Shown in pieces: positions 45,830 to 56,845 of a DNA stretch of 64,000 nt (its first letter is position 1; every line of letters starts with the position of its first letter). The position numbers and the translations under genes are program-made. The notes beneath the pieces are model-generated. The model worked only from the letters and a program-made list of their open reading frames with translations, had not been told where the DNA came from and did no database searches. The stretch comes from Strongylocentrotus droebachiensis. Taxonomy: Eukaryota; Echinodermata; Echinoidea; Camarodonta; Strongylocentrotidae. Location of the stretch: assembly GCA_035222895.1 (NCBI GenBank), contig JAVYIG010000095.1, forward strand, positions 682,001-746,000, read 5' to 3'.

Positions 45830-46282
45830 AGGTCGGGTGAAATCCAAATATAAGTTGATTCCCGTTGATGAGCTAGCAAGAGACAGTGGTATGTAACTTC
45901 CCGCAGAATAGCACATGCTCACAGTAGAATTGCATGCGATCACACTATACCTCCATGTTACCTTTCTTTTCCTGGTGATGCTACAGCATGTCTGACATAG
46001 CAACTCCTATGATGGTATGGTCTATTTTTAACAAATGGTCAGATCTGGTAAGCTACATACCACTGTCGCTTGTTAGCGCAATAGTGATTGCCAGATGATG
46101 TCATTTAGGGATTGAAATCTGGAGCATTTCTTAGGGTGGAGCTTAGCAGGAGTGAGAACATTATTTTAAAAAATATTTAAAAATCTATGAAATATATTTA
46201 GATGTTTGAATAACATTATATGAGCTGTAGGAAGCCCTGCATGCACATCAACAGAAATTAACTTATATTTGGATTTCACCTT
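45830..46282. mobile_element. TIR element with GGGTGAAATCCAAATATAAG ends
   Basis: The left end GGGTGAAATCCAAATATAAG pairs with ACTTATATTTGGATTTCACC at the right. Further in, GACAGTGGTATGTAA pairs with the TTACATACCACTGTC-like stretch near 46050. About 450 bp, no ORF. Confidence 0.75.
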
Positions 46283-47239
46283 AACTATAAATGAATTGCT
46301 ATAATAAGTGTAGATAAGTTCACAACAAAATGTAAATTAGTTTGTAACAAACTAACAATGCTCAAAAAGCACATAACTTTTTCATATTGGGGATAAATAG
46401 CCTTGGGGAAATATACGTCATAGTGTACACCAATAACCCACTCCTGAGCATTTGTACAAATGACCCCCAAATATCCACAGATCTCTTACACATGTAGACG
46501 TCCCACTTTGTGCATTTTATAATAATCCCTACCAACGTAGTGATGGAGGTGCTTCATGAGTACCTTTTTCTTTGCCCTCTTGAAAAGAATACCCTTCACG
46601 AACACGAATCCAGCAGTAGACTCGGTGGATTTTACAGTTTCATACAAATAACCTTTATCTGCCCACGCATTCGCAGATAACTATCTCCCAAGTGGCTTAT
46701 TCATATCGAAATATCTTATGAGAACAGAACAGAAATACGAAAACTACGCCACTAAATATAGGATTATGTAGATAAGTCTACAGATAAAGATATAACCAAC
46801 ACCAACAACAAAACAGCGACACAAAACACATTCTCACATGGAACATTCTCTACAGAGGTTAAGTTACTTCTATATGATGTATCTCCTTATTCTGTTTAAT
46901 CATTTATTTATTATGAAACTTGTTAATTAAAATGCTGTAAATACAAACGATAATAAATTGTTTAAAACAAATATTTTATAGATCATTCTACTTGTTGTAA
47001 GTCAATTGTACTTATTCGCTAATGATATGTAACACGGAATGATGAGGTAATATCAAGTTGCGTCTAGCCAGTGGAGGGGCACTGCCAACATAACATGGGG
47101 GGGGGGGGGGTGCGGGGGGCGGAGGGGTGGCACTAATCACATTTGATGAATGGAGTGTGAAATAACAAAGCGATTGATTAGGGCAAGGGCAGGGGATGGG
47201 AACTTATCCTTTGTTATCTCCTCTCTAAGTTCATTATTT

Positions 47240-47590
47240 AAATCATCTTCATCCTTCCTGCCCCTCTCTTCCTTTCCCTTCCCTCTATCTCTCTCACTGT
47301 CTCTCTCCCTCTTTCTATTTCCCCCTCTCCCTCTCTCTTCCTTCCTCCTTCCCTCTCTCGCTTTCTCTCTCTCATTTCCCCTCTCCCTCTCTTTCTTCTT
47401 CCTTCCTTCTCTCTCTCTTCCTCTCTCTCTTGCTCTCTCCGTTCTTTCCTTTTTTCCTTCTCCCATCCTCCCTCTCTCTTTCTTCTTCCCTCTCTCCATT
47501 CTATCCTCTCTCTCTCTCTCTCTCTTCCTTCCTCCTCCCCCTTCTCTCTCTCTCTCTCTCTCCATTCTTTCCCCCTCTCTTTCTCTCAAC
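47240..47590. repeat. CT-rich low-complexity tract
   Basis: About 350 bp of CTCTCTTCCTTCC variants. Long open frames on both strands (156 and 210 codons) translate to Arg/Glu or Ser/Leu runs and are artefacts. Confidence 0.95.
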
Positions 47591-48551
47591 TCCTTATCCA
47601 TGCACATTGTTGTCTACTTACTATTGCAACAAACTCTCACATTCTTGTCTATAACGGCCATGTATTCCCCCCTCCTCAAAAAGAGATATGTGTGTTGTAG
47701 AACCTGTATAGGAAGGCAATTTGTCTACAGTGGCCACTTTCCATGTTTCCTTTGGGTGGCCTTTCTAGACAGGTTTGACTAAGTATCACTCACTTGTTCA
47801 ATAAGCCATTATCAATATAATCCAATTTATTCAAGTTTACTAAGTAACCAGCTGTTATATACTTGTATTTCAATAGTAAGAATATAAATTGCATATACCG
47901 GTACGTTGTTTCTAGGTAGGATAAACAAACTACCTAACAACAGGTAATGCAATTTGCACTCAGACTAATCAAATAAAATCATTCATAACAGGTGTATGAA
48001 AATGTTTGTATTGAGGCACCTCACACAGACATAATGCATTAAATTTGATTACATTAGGAAAATGGCCCATTCCTATCAAATCTTCTTGTTTTATATACCA
48101 GGCTAAATCACTGTCATATTGTCTTCCGACTTTTATTCTTCTAAAATGATACACCTACTCTTCTACAGCTAGTGAGTATTTAACAATTATTTCAAGAGTC
48201 AATGTAGACTTCAATTGTTTCTCATAGTATTTTTCTTGTCAATGATGCTTGACTCTTGACTCCTTCCAGACAGCCAATGGTAATTTCCTGATTGTTGTCA
48301 TACATGCTCAGATCAATTCCTGGTATGTGTCAAATATTGAAAGATAGGCTCAACAGATGGAAGTCTTGACATGACTGATGACAATCAAGTTGGTAATCGG
48401 AGTTCCACTTGCTCAGTAGTTTCAAGCCCGTCCCTCCAATCACAGTTAAGCTTTTGCTGTTTTCAACGTCTACAGATGGCTTCATACTTCTACTACTTCC
48501 AGTGACACCATGTGACCCTCTCTATACCATAATACTTTCATAGTTACATTC

Positions 48552-48670
48552 AGAGGCACAATGGCCCGGTGGTAAAGCAGTGGTCTCCTAACTGGTTGAA
48601 ACCAAGTCAATTCGCTAGTGCCCTTTGGTTAGGCACAGATACTCACTACCAAGATCCTCAAAGAGGACTT
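48552..48670 (+). mobile_element. Possible tRNA-derived SINE head
   Basis: GGCACAATGGCCCGGTGGTA, then AAGCAGTGGTCTCCTAAC and GGTTGAAACCAAG loosely match tRNA A- and B-boxes. There is no clear 3' tail. Confidence 0.35.
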
Positions 48671-48858
48671 AAAGCTGTAGTTGCTTACTTAGAAGCAAAA
48701 ATATGCTTTCTTAGCTTAGTCAGGTAAAAACAAACCATCAAACAAATGCACATACCGGTATGCACTTCCAGTCTGACAGTCTCAACAAATCAATGCCTCT
48801 GTCCTCTTCCATGGAGATAAACATTAATTGCCATTTCCAGTCAATCCACCTGTCTTAA

Positions 48859-49044
48859 AGGCCATCTGTACTAGTATAAAGGAGGGATTAGACCACCCTG
48901 TAAGGTCACTGGACAGGTGGTTATCTCATCAACTCAGCTCTCAAATAACATAAGAAAAAGAGGATCATGGGGACCAATGGTCACCGATTAGGCATTGTTT
49001 GTTATATAGAGGGCTCAAGTAGCTACAAGTAGTGCAGTGTGGCT
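48859..49044. mobile_element. TTAA-flanked MITE (family B), copy 2
   Basis: TTAA at 48855-48858 and 49045-49048 bound a 186-bp element ending GTAGTGCAGTGTGGCT when read on this strand. GGAGGGATTAGACC and GACAGGTGGTTATCT are shared with copy 3 at 53138-53270. Confidence 0.85.
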
Positions 49045-49210
49045 TTAACATCTCTCAGTGAGATCTGTACTTCCACAATTTCCTATCAGGGAGTCTCCAT
49101 AACTCTGCATCTTTGTCTTCAACCTGGTGATTTTCACACCATTGCTCTGGTTCCTAGTGGGCACCGACAGTCTTGGTAGCTAACGCTCTCTCTGATGAAT
49201 GGGAGTCTTA

Positions 49211-52200
49211 TCATTTCCAATCTGGTGTAGAATGTCTGGTAGCAAGCATGGTATTGATATCCCACATCAGGTGCCTCATCTGCTCCATCACTTGTCTTAG
49301 CTGACGATTCTTAGCTTGTAGTTGCTACAAATGACAACAAAAAGAATTGTGAGTGAAAACAAAGTTGAATAGTAATAATAACATATAAAGATAGTCAGGG
49401 GTGATAGTGAACTCTTTCCTCAGCCACCCCCCTTGAGTAAACAATATTAGAAACAGGAGTTAGGGAAAAAATGGCATGTAACAACATCCCCCCCCCCCCT
49501 ATGAGTAAGAAAATTGGGTGAAAATAGGAAAAATCAGGAAAAATAGGGGTAAAATCGGGGGGGGGGGGGGAATATTTAAATATCTGGTAAAATCAACAAC
49601 AACAAAATTGGGTTATTATCAGGCCTGAAAGATAGTGCAGTCAAGGATTTGAATCCATGAACTATGTGATCTATCATATCTTTGATCTACGCATTATCAT
49701 TTTGAAAAAAATATGAACAAATACATCTCCTCCATCACACAGATTTTGTTCAGGTGTCATCAATATATATTGTCTCCCCTCCGCCCCCAGGCCACCATCA
49801 CCACCAGATTACGTACAAATCAGTACTATATTATGAAAGAAAGAACCAAAATACAGATACAATTTGAAATTAACAGAGAATCAACAGAGAAGTTCTCTCC
49901 ACTCTCAATGATACATTTGGGAAAGTCTTTAACCTAAACAGACTATGGTATGTCTTTAGATAGCATAATACAGATCTAAAACTTGTAAAATTACTATTAT
50001 ATTTTTGCTCTCAGCCAATCGGATGCAACTATTCCAGTAACTTTTAACAGTTATTGATAACAAGTTTTATGAAACAGGGCCCAGATCCTTCTACATTTAT
50101 TTGACAGGTTACTGTACCTCAAAACACGAGAAAAATAAAATTCGTTCATACATTCTGATCGAATTTATGGCAGAGGAGGAGGAGGAGTAGCATTATTGGT
50201 TTTAAATACTCAAAATTTTAAAATTAGAAAAGTTATTGACTTCAATCTTGATGGCATTGGAATTCTTTGAAGTAACGTTAATAAGAAGAAACCTCAAAAC
50301 CCACCTCCATCAGGTGAAGTCTTTCATCATTCAAATACTGTGCTTTCTCTCTTGATCCTAGAGCTATCAGATCTTTACTGCTGATTACATCTTTCCACAT
50401 GATCAGATCCTGACAAGAAAAATAATGAATCATTCATGTCAATTTAAAGTTATGTTAGCTATAAAATAAAGGTTATAACACATCATGACACTAACTAGGC
50501 TCCGAGGGCATGTGAGCGGCCTCTTGAATTTCACATTTGTTCATATATGGCTCATGTATATTTTTAATCCAACCCCTGTTCAGTAAGAGTAAGTGTGTAG
50601 CCCTGGTTATACACAACCCATAGAGAATATCACTGTATACCAGATTTAAAGCCCTCTAAAGTGTTGGGAGCCCCAAATTCGGCAAAAATTTGATGGCAAA
50701 TTAAATTTAAATTTATTAAAAATTTAAGACACACTTCTGCAAAGATTTCCCCTCAAAATGTGTTTGAAAACAAATATATAGATAAATGAATACATAATTT
50801 GGGTTTCTGTCGTACGCAGAAAACCTAAATGCTGAATTCTTTCATCAATATTCGACTCTAAACACATTCGTTTTGAAAATCCTTGCTGAAATGTGTCTTA
50901 AATGACATCCTCTTTCACATTATGATACAAATAAGTGAAATTTTGTCATCAAATTGTTGGGGCTCCCAACACTTTAGAGGGGAAGTGAAGTTTGAATAAT
51001 CTGAAAATTAAAATTCAGTATATGGTTGTGTACTTTATAGGTCACTTTTGCCTGTAAATATTTATAAATCAAATAACTATGTTCTCCTGATTGTTTTGCT
51101 TTCAGTAAAATTTAATTTGCTATCAAAAGGCTTTGTTTTATAATTGTGTTCCTTTTTTTAAATTAAAATATAACATCTGAAAAACAGATCAGTCAGAAAC
51201 ATTCTCAGTGGCTGATTAATAATATAATAATAATTTTGCTGCCCAGGGAAGCCATTTCAGCTTCAAGGCTATTCTTTGTGAGGACCCTGCAATTATCAGT
51301 ACCCCAGGAGATGCCAGGTTTCCATTTGTACCTGGGTGGAGAGTGGCAAATCTGGATTAATTCCTTGCAAAAGGGCGTTATATTTCCCGGCTGAGATTTG
51401 AACTCTCATCCCTAAGCTTCAGAGTCAAGTCAATGAACCACTACACCTCCACAATATTGGAACCTTGATTAAAAGGGATGTACCATAAAACTTTCTTGGG
51501 GGGGGGGGTGGTGGATATTTGTCCTAAATTACTCTTAAAGAAGCTAGGCGAAGAAATTTCACATAATCACTAAAAATGGGCAAATTATGCATGTCCGGAT
51601 AGCGTAGACCAATTTGAATACACACATTCTGCTCTAAAGTCTTGTAAATATAAATGAAACGCGGTAAGAAGCTTTTTCCAAGAACCTCCTCAAACTTCTA
51701 TTCCTGGCTTGAACAGTTTGTTCGCGCAGTAGGCCGATTATGACGCCACTGGTTGGGCACGATCACAATTCTAGGCCTCGAGCTCGCCTCTCGCACAGCT
51801 CGCGTGCGGTATTTTGCATAGGCCTATACGTATACATTATCCAGACTTTGCATGCTTCATATCCTGACCAGAAAGTGGAATAACAATCTCTAGAAATCAT
51901 GTAATTACATATAATGTTAAGCAAATTTAGGTTATATAATACGAGGGGTGAATCGTGCAATTCGATTTGTCCAAATACCCTTCCGTTCTGTTTAATTTGC
52001 TGAGATGTTTTGCTTTTGTTCGGTCATCATGCCTTGCCCTTGGCGTGATAGTGATTGCTGTTGATTATATACGGAGACAATAATGATGAGTGATTCGCGA
52101 GCTTCCCTTTGCATGTTTATGTCCTGCAGCTGCAGTTCTATTTATGAATGGTGCATATTTGTAATTTATTTTCGCCAAATATAACCTCACATCTGATCGT

Positions 52201-55200
52201 CTTTGTTTTGTTATCCGTGAAATTTGCTAAAGAGCCCTACACATCCCGACAAATTCGAAAATGTCTCGCCCAGTCACCCCAGTGACAATTAAGGTGCATG
52301 ACAGATCGATCGCCAGTTGAGCGGGGCCGGTGGAGCTGAGCGGCAGCCGGCAGCTCAGCCAGCTCGCGCTGATATACTATCACTGGACTTGCACCAGCGT
52401 CGACGCCGTCTTCTCCGAATTGTTCTCTTTTTTCCATCTCTCCTACACCCCCATCATCATCATCGTCACTATCAGTACCACTGTCACTAGTTGTGGAGCT
52501 GTGCTCATCAAATTCGAATTCTAAATCGAGTAAAACCTCTTCTTCGAGCTCGGACATTTTGATCAGATATTTAGCGTTCGAGTGGCGTTTGTAACGTATA
52601 ATGCATGCAGGCGAGAGTTGTGTGAGAGCTCTTGGGAGCACTCTCGCGCTCATGTGCCCAACCTCCTACGTCACAAATCGTACGTCACAATAGCGGGCCG
52701 ATCGAGGGCGGAATAATCGGGTAGTAATTTCACCACTTTTAATAGCAGATAAGTCAATTCTGTAACAATTTTTGATAACTAAATATGAACCATTAGAAAG
52801 ATTGTAACATTAACTTTGCAATGATACCAACATTATTAAGGTTAAAAGCCTTTTGAAACCTTCGCTCAGCTTCTTTAATTCCAAACTCACTTCACTGGGC
52901 GTGTGAGTACCGCTGGCTGTATGAACTCCACTGGATATCTGGATACACTTGTCATAGAGTAGCCGTAGTTTCTTGAAGTGAACCTCGATGTGCTTGGTGA
53001 TATCTTGTAGCTTCGTTATTTTATCCTGATGACTCTGCTGTGTGTTGCTTCTCCCATTAGGTAGCTGGAAGGTAAAAAAAAATAAAAAGGGGTAATTTCA
53101 ATATACACATCATTCATGCGCCTTGAGCATCTTTTAAAGCCTGTCCACGCTAGTTTGGCCAGGAGGGATTAGACCTCCCTGCATGGTCACTGACAGGTGG
53201 TTATCTTATCAACTCAGGCATTGTTGGCTGTATAGAGGGCGCAAGTAGCTATGAGTAGTGCAGTGGGGCTTTAAGATGAATATGCATGTTAATATTCTCA
53301 TTATCATTTACAGTCACTTCATGGAACTGCAAAGTGATAGGACTAAACTTCATGATGTATTAAATATATAAATACACGCTATCTTGAAGGTTTTAGAACG
53401 TTCCTACTACCGTAATTAACGGTGTATTAATCGCACCTTTTTGCCGCCGAAAAAAATTCAAAGTCGGGGGTGCGGTTTATACACGGTACACAAAAAAAAA
53501 AAAAATTAAAGTTTCGATTTATGCCCCTCCACCTGGCGCTATGCCTGGCAATGTCTCCCAGCTCAGTCATCGGTGTGTTGACTCACCACACGGAAACTAG
53601 AACAACACTCAAATTTGTCTGTCATCTTGGTTTGAAAGTAATCTTTTTGATAGATTTCATTATGTAGTTGATAATAATAATTCCTCCAATTTGTCTTCTA
53701 TTACACGGCGTACCACAAGGTTCTATCCTAGGTCCTCTACTGTTTTTTAAGTCGGCAAAAAAAAGTTGGCAAAAAAAAAAGTAGAGCGAAAAAGAGGGGT
53801 GTGGTTAATACACGAGGGCGGTTTATACAACGTTAATTACGGTAGTCTTCAACGTGCCACCTCAAAGACAAGAACCAGGAACTGAACATATTCAAATCAT
53901 TAGTACAGTATATCACTTGGATTAATTTGGTGTTCAGACTAAAATTAAGAACTTTTACTTGCAACATCAGCCGATTTCCAGCCCCAAATCTTGTTACATG
54001 ACTTGACTGATCATACTACTGTTTTATGTACTGCAATAAATTTGTAAAAGAAGATATTCATTCAATCATAACAGATTAACATTGATTAATCTATGATTTC
54101 CTGATATTAATTGACTGTGTATCAAGATGGCATTGTAAATATAATAACTGACTAAGTTGTATGATGTATGATGGGTCAGTTAAAAATTTACTATTTTACC
54201 CATTATCATCTACTACCTTTACAAATTGATATGCTGATGTGATAAATGATAACAAAAACTTAGAGCATCTAGGGTATTTCAGCTCTGAAATAGAAACTCC
54301 TTTGAATGCTTGATCAGTGATTGCAACTTGAATAAGCAGTTTGTTATAAGAAACTGACATAAAGGCAGAGTTCAATTTCTAACAGAAGTCCTTTTTCATT
54401 CCCAAACACATTGGTCCGAATTCACAAAGCAAGGTTTGAGCTCAGACCAAGGTTTGAGCTCAAACCTCCTTTTGTTTCGCCAAACCTCCTTTTGTTCTTT
54501 ACAAACCAGGTTTGTAAAAAACACGTAAAACGCGTCATATGACGTACATAAACCAAGGTTTGAGCTCAAACCTCCTTTGTGAATTCGGGCCATTGTGTGC
54601 TCAGAGACAGAAGGGCACCAACATAATTAGTTTACAGAGTTAAAGATAAAGTTGAGTTCTGGTCATGCAATTGCATTGTGAAATAAAAGGTGTGGAATGG
54701 ATCAGAAAAAGTTGATCATGTAGCATGCAAGTATTGGTGTGTACTGCAAGATTCTGGATTCATCAAAATCATAATAAATTTGGCCCAGTCTTGGTAAAGT
54801 AACAAGCACTGTACACAGAAAGCTATATGTGGGACAACACACATGGTGTCGGGGCTAGTACTACCTTGATTTCCTTGTCTTTCTATGCTTATTACTCAGC
54901 CAGTATACATTTTCTTCCAAAATTGTTTGGCACATGTCATTTATTTGTAATCTTGAACATTCAGTGTAAGTTTCGTTTGATTCTGTGAGAATTAATTTTC
55001 TCTTTTTTACCAGAACTGGAGTTTATCTTTAACACCCTTCTTGCTCCCAGCAGATGACTGGATTGGAGTTAATTACCTGGACTCCCTTGAGATTACTGAA
55101 CATATCCTGTGTTTCTGTCACAAGATCCTGCACAGTCTCCTGTCCCAGACGGCAGAGAGAAGCAGCATTCACCTCCTTGGTTGATGAGCCTCCTAGTGAT

Positions 55201-55217
55201 TGCCCCACACCGGACAT
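49211..55217 (-). CDS. MED30: Mediator complex subunit 30 (MED30)
   Basis: A subunit of the Mediator head region, which links transcription factors to RNA polymerase II in the nucleus. Minus-strand exons are 55217-55077, 53064-52891, 50409-50305 and 49324-49211, all phase 0 with GT-AG borders, giving 177 residues against about 178 in human. The N-terminus is short and Gly/Ser-rich, then NAASLCRLGQETVQDLV (family signature), then KITKLQDITKHIEVHFKKLR and LLYDKC, and a C-terminal helix RQVMEQMRHLMWDINTMLA. The two helical blocks should form the coiled-coil contact with other Mediator subunits. The start is the first ATG upstream of the signature. It is transcribed away from LINS1. Confidence 0.95.
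50651..50982. mobile_element. TIR element, CCCTCTAAAGTGTTGGGAGC ends
   Basis: CCTCTAAAGTGTTGGGAGCC on the left and GGCTCCCAACACTTTAGAGG on the right are nearly perfect inverted ends about 330 bp apart, with symmetric TTAAGACACA / TGTGTCTTAA inside. It lies in the intron between MED30 exons 2 and 3, with no ORF. Confidence 0.85.
51228..51468 (-). mobile_element. tRNA-derived SINE (minus strand)
   Basis: Reading the minus strand, GGAGGTGTAGTGGTTCATTG at the head and GAGTTCAAATCTCAGCCGGG are tRNA A- and B-box-like. A body with CCAGGTACAAATGG follows, and the 3' end has a TTATTATTAT run. The body shares GGTACCTGG- and AATTAATTCCTTG-like segments with 63060-63262. Confidence 0.7.
51535..52878. 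mobile_element. TIR-bounded unit with acidic ORF
   Basis: TTAAAGAAGCTAGGCGAAG near 51535 and CTTCGCTCAGCTTCTTTAAT near 52860 are imperfect inverted repeats about 1.34 kb apart. The interior changes from AT-rich flanks to a GC-rich, CpG-containing core (about 52230-52700) that holds one minus-strand ORF. This looks like a cut-down DNA transposon or a retained first exon of one, inside the MED30 intron between exons 2 and 3. Confidence 0.45.
52237..52653 (-). CDS. Unrecognised acidic ORF within the TIR unit
   Basis: 138 codons from the first ATG, or 106 from an internal ATG that starts MSELEEEVLLDLEFEFDEH. It then has a Ser/Thr/Asp run (SDSGTDSDDDDDGG) and a His/Arg-rich C-terminal part with HLNCHWGDWARHFRIC. 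I do not recognise the family. Its higher GC content sets it apart from the MED30 introns around it. It could be an exon of a DNA transposon gene, a lineage-specific gene, or chance. Confidence 0.3.
   Translation of the reverse strand: MSARVLPRALTQLSPACIIRYKRHSNAKYLIKMSELEEEVLLDLEFEFDEHSSTTSDSGTDSDDDDDGGVGEMEKREQFGEDGVDAGASPVIVYQRELAELPAAAQLHRPRSTGDRSVMHLNCHWGDWARHFRICRDV
53138..53270. mobile_element. TTAA-flanked MITE (family B), copy 3
   Basis: 133 bp between TTAA at 53134-53137 and 53271-53274. It begins AGCCTGTCCACGC and ends AGTAGTGCAGTGGGGCT. It is 74 bp from MED30 exon 2 and shorter than the other copies by internal deletion. Confidence 0.85.
53408..53844. mobile_element. TIR element with TACCGTAATTAACG ends and nested RT scrap
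   Basis: TACCGTAATTAACGGTGTAT on the left and CGTTAATTACGGTA on the right are inverted ends. Each also has a GCGGTTTATACA motif nearby. Inside, 53701-53747 reads LHGVPQGSILGPLLFF, a reverse-transcriptase core motif from a LINE-like element. It lies in the intron between MED30 exons 1 and 2. Confidence 0.65.
54413..54591. mobile_element. Foldback MITE, GGTCCGAATTCACAAAG ends
   Basis: GGTCCGAATTCACAAAG and CTTTGTGAATTCGGGCC are inverted ends, and AAGGTTTGAGCTCAAACC palindromes recur inside. 179 bp in MED30 intron 1. Confidence 0.8.
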
Positions 55218-55869
55218 GATGATTTACGTCTTCAAAGAAGGATAGAAACGCTGATTTTATGAAAAATAAACAAATTGAAGTTACAAAAACATCAATCACG
55301 TAAACTCAAATTAAAAAAGGGAGACCCTATAGTATTTTGACATTCTAATATCAAAAGCCTGTGACGTTACGTCACAGGTTATTTAAAAATTCAAAATTTT
55401 GTATTTACAGGACAAATGTAAATGTTATGGGAGCCATTTCTTTTTATTAAAATGGTTTGAGAGATTTCTATTTTTGTTGGGAATGCGCATGAACCCCATC
55501 AAAAGGTTGTTTTCATCAATTCACACAGAGAGACAGCTGCACACATACACACATGCACAGTGAACAAAATGCCACAGACTACTTCTTACACAGAATTTAA
55601 CATATGGGCACGTGTTAAGACATAGCTTTGACAAAGGAGAAATTGTATGAGAGGTTTTATACTGTTTATACGGCTGTATTTGCCATTTCAACTAAACTAA
55701 CGAATCTTTTTCACATCAAATAATAATTACCTAATTCTTAAAAAGCTCTTTTAGTGATTGAACATCCAAGAACGTTAAACAAAAGCTGAGCTGAGCCCGC
55801 GCCCGCGCCCGAGAAGTGAGACTGAGACTGTGAGAGAAGATCGAATTTGGGATTTGGGTTGGGAGCACG
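55218..55869. promoter_or_regulatory. Divergent MED30 / LINS1 promoter region
   Basis: About 650 bp separates the MED30 start codon (minus strand) from the first possible LINS1 exon (plus strand). A GCCCGC repeat at 55797-55814, locally GC-rich in AT-rich surroundings, is the best candidate for a promoter element. No TATA box is evident. That the genes share regulation is inferred from their arrangement. Confidence 0.45.
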
Positions 55870-55913
55870 ATGGTCGAATTGATTATTCCTGAATGTCATG
55901 GAGATTTACCAAG
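55870..55913 (+). other. Possible LINS1 5' exon with upstream ORF start
   Basis: ATG at 55870 opens a 14-codon stretch (MVELIIPECHGDLP) that runs into an AAG|GTCTGA donor. Spliced to the acceptor at 56773-56774, the frame continues for 22 codons and stops at 56839-56841, four bases before the LINS1 ATG. It would be an upstream ORF and not part of LINS1. The donor is weak, so the exon is tentative. Confidence 0.35.
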
Positions 55914-56845
55914 GTCTGACACTATTTAAACTTTCTTCTGTATTTCAAAAGTACTACTGAATGTCGTATGAATTATTTAAATTACCGAATATTTTAACAG
56001 TGCATCAAAAGAAGCAATGTAACATGGACAGTAAAATTACTACACCTAGCCCCACATACTTTAAATTGTGTATGGCCAGTTTATTGGCTATGGTGTCTCT
56101 GAAATTTTAGTTCTGTGAAAAGGTAGACCCAAAATCAGTGATTTTGATTCAAGGGAATACATAAATTGCAGGTCAAAAATATATTAATTGGTATCACATT
56201 TTAATTTTAATTTTGATGACATGCATAATCTCTCGAAATGATTTCCAGACCTTGGCTTTGGCGGTAAGTTCATATTTTTTCGGAACAGACGCAATTGCAA
56301 AACCAAAAGCAAAGACTGCACAATTTTCGGATCTTTTGTCAATATTTTCATGATTTCACACCCTATTCAAAAGAAAATTTTAGCACTAGTCTAGGTAAAT
56401 TTTATGTTCCTTTTTCCATTGGAGATACATGTATCATATTTTGGAAATCTTACTGATTTTTGAAAAAAGATATGGAACTGCAACTGTGCACGAATATGGG
56501 GGAACTTTGGTCACACCACTGTAATATATTGTGGCTGAAATTAGATCTTTAAAAGCAGTTTTAACTTCAATATAATATTCCCTATTCGTGATTGAATACT
56601 TTGCAAGTTTGCATTCACCTACTAGGTTAATTCATTGTCCATGTTTCATTATTGTTTTGAGGATGGGGGTGGGCAACAAATTCAATGTTTTGATTGGCAG
56701 AGACGGAGTGGTGAAATGTATTTCTTGAAAGAATTGAAGGAATTATATAATAATTCTCTTTTCTTTGATTCCAGGGCTTCCTCGATCATCAAGATAATGC
56801 ATCTAATAGGAACACCAGTTGTCTTGAAGAGATACAAGTGATACG

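Larger units (their letters stand above)
44991..49210. other. DUOXA-MED30 intergenic region
   Basis: About 4.2 kb with no recognisable exon. It contains a TIR element (45830-46282), a CT-rich tract (47240-47590), a possible SINE head near 48552 and a TTAA-flanked MITE (48859-49044). Both flanking genes end here, so their 3' UTRs must lie inside it; their limits cannot be set from sequence. Confidence 0.6.

Noticed and set aside
47137..47782. Long opposing ORFs of 156 and 210 codons
   Set aside because: Both cross the CT-rich tract; Arg/Glu and Ser/Leu runs are what that repeat gives in any frame.
48552..48670. Functional tRNA gene
   Set aside because: The A- and B-box matches are poor and no cloverleaf can be drawn; at best it is a SINE head.
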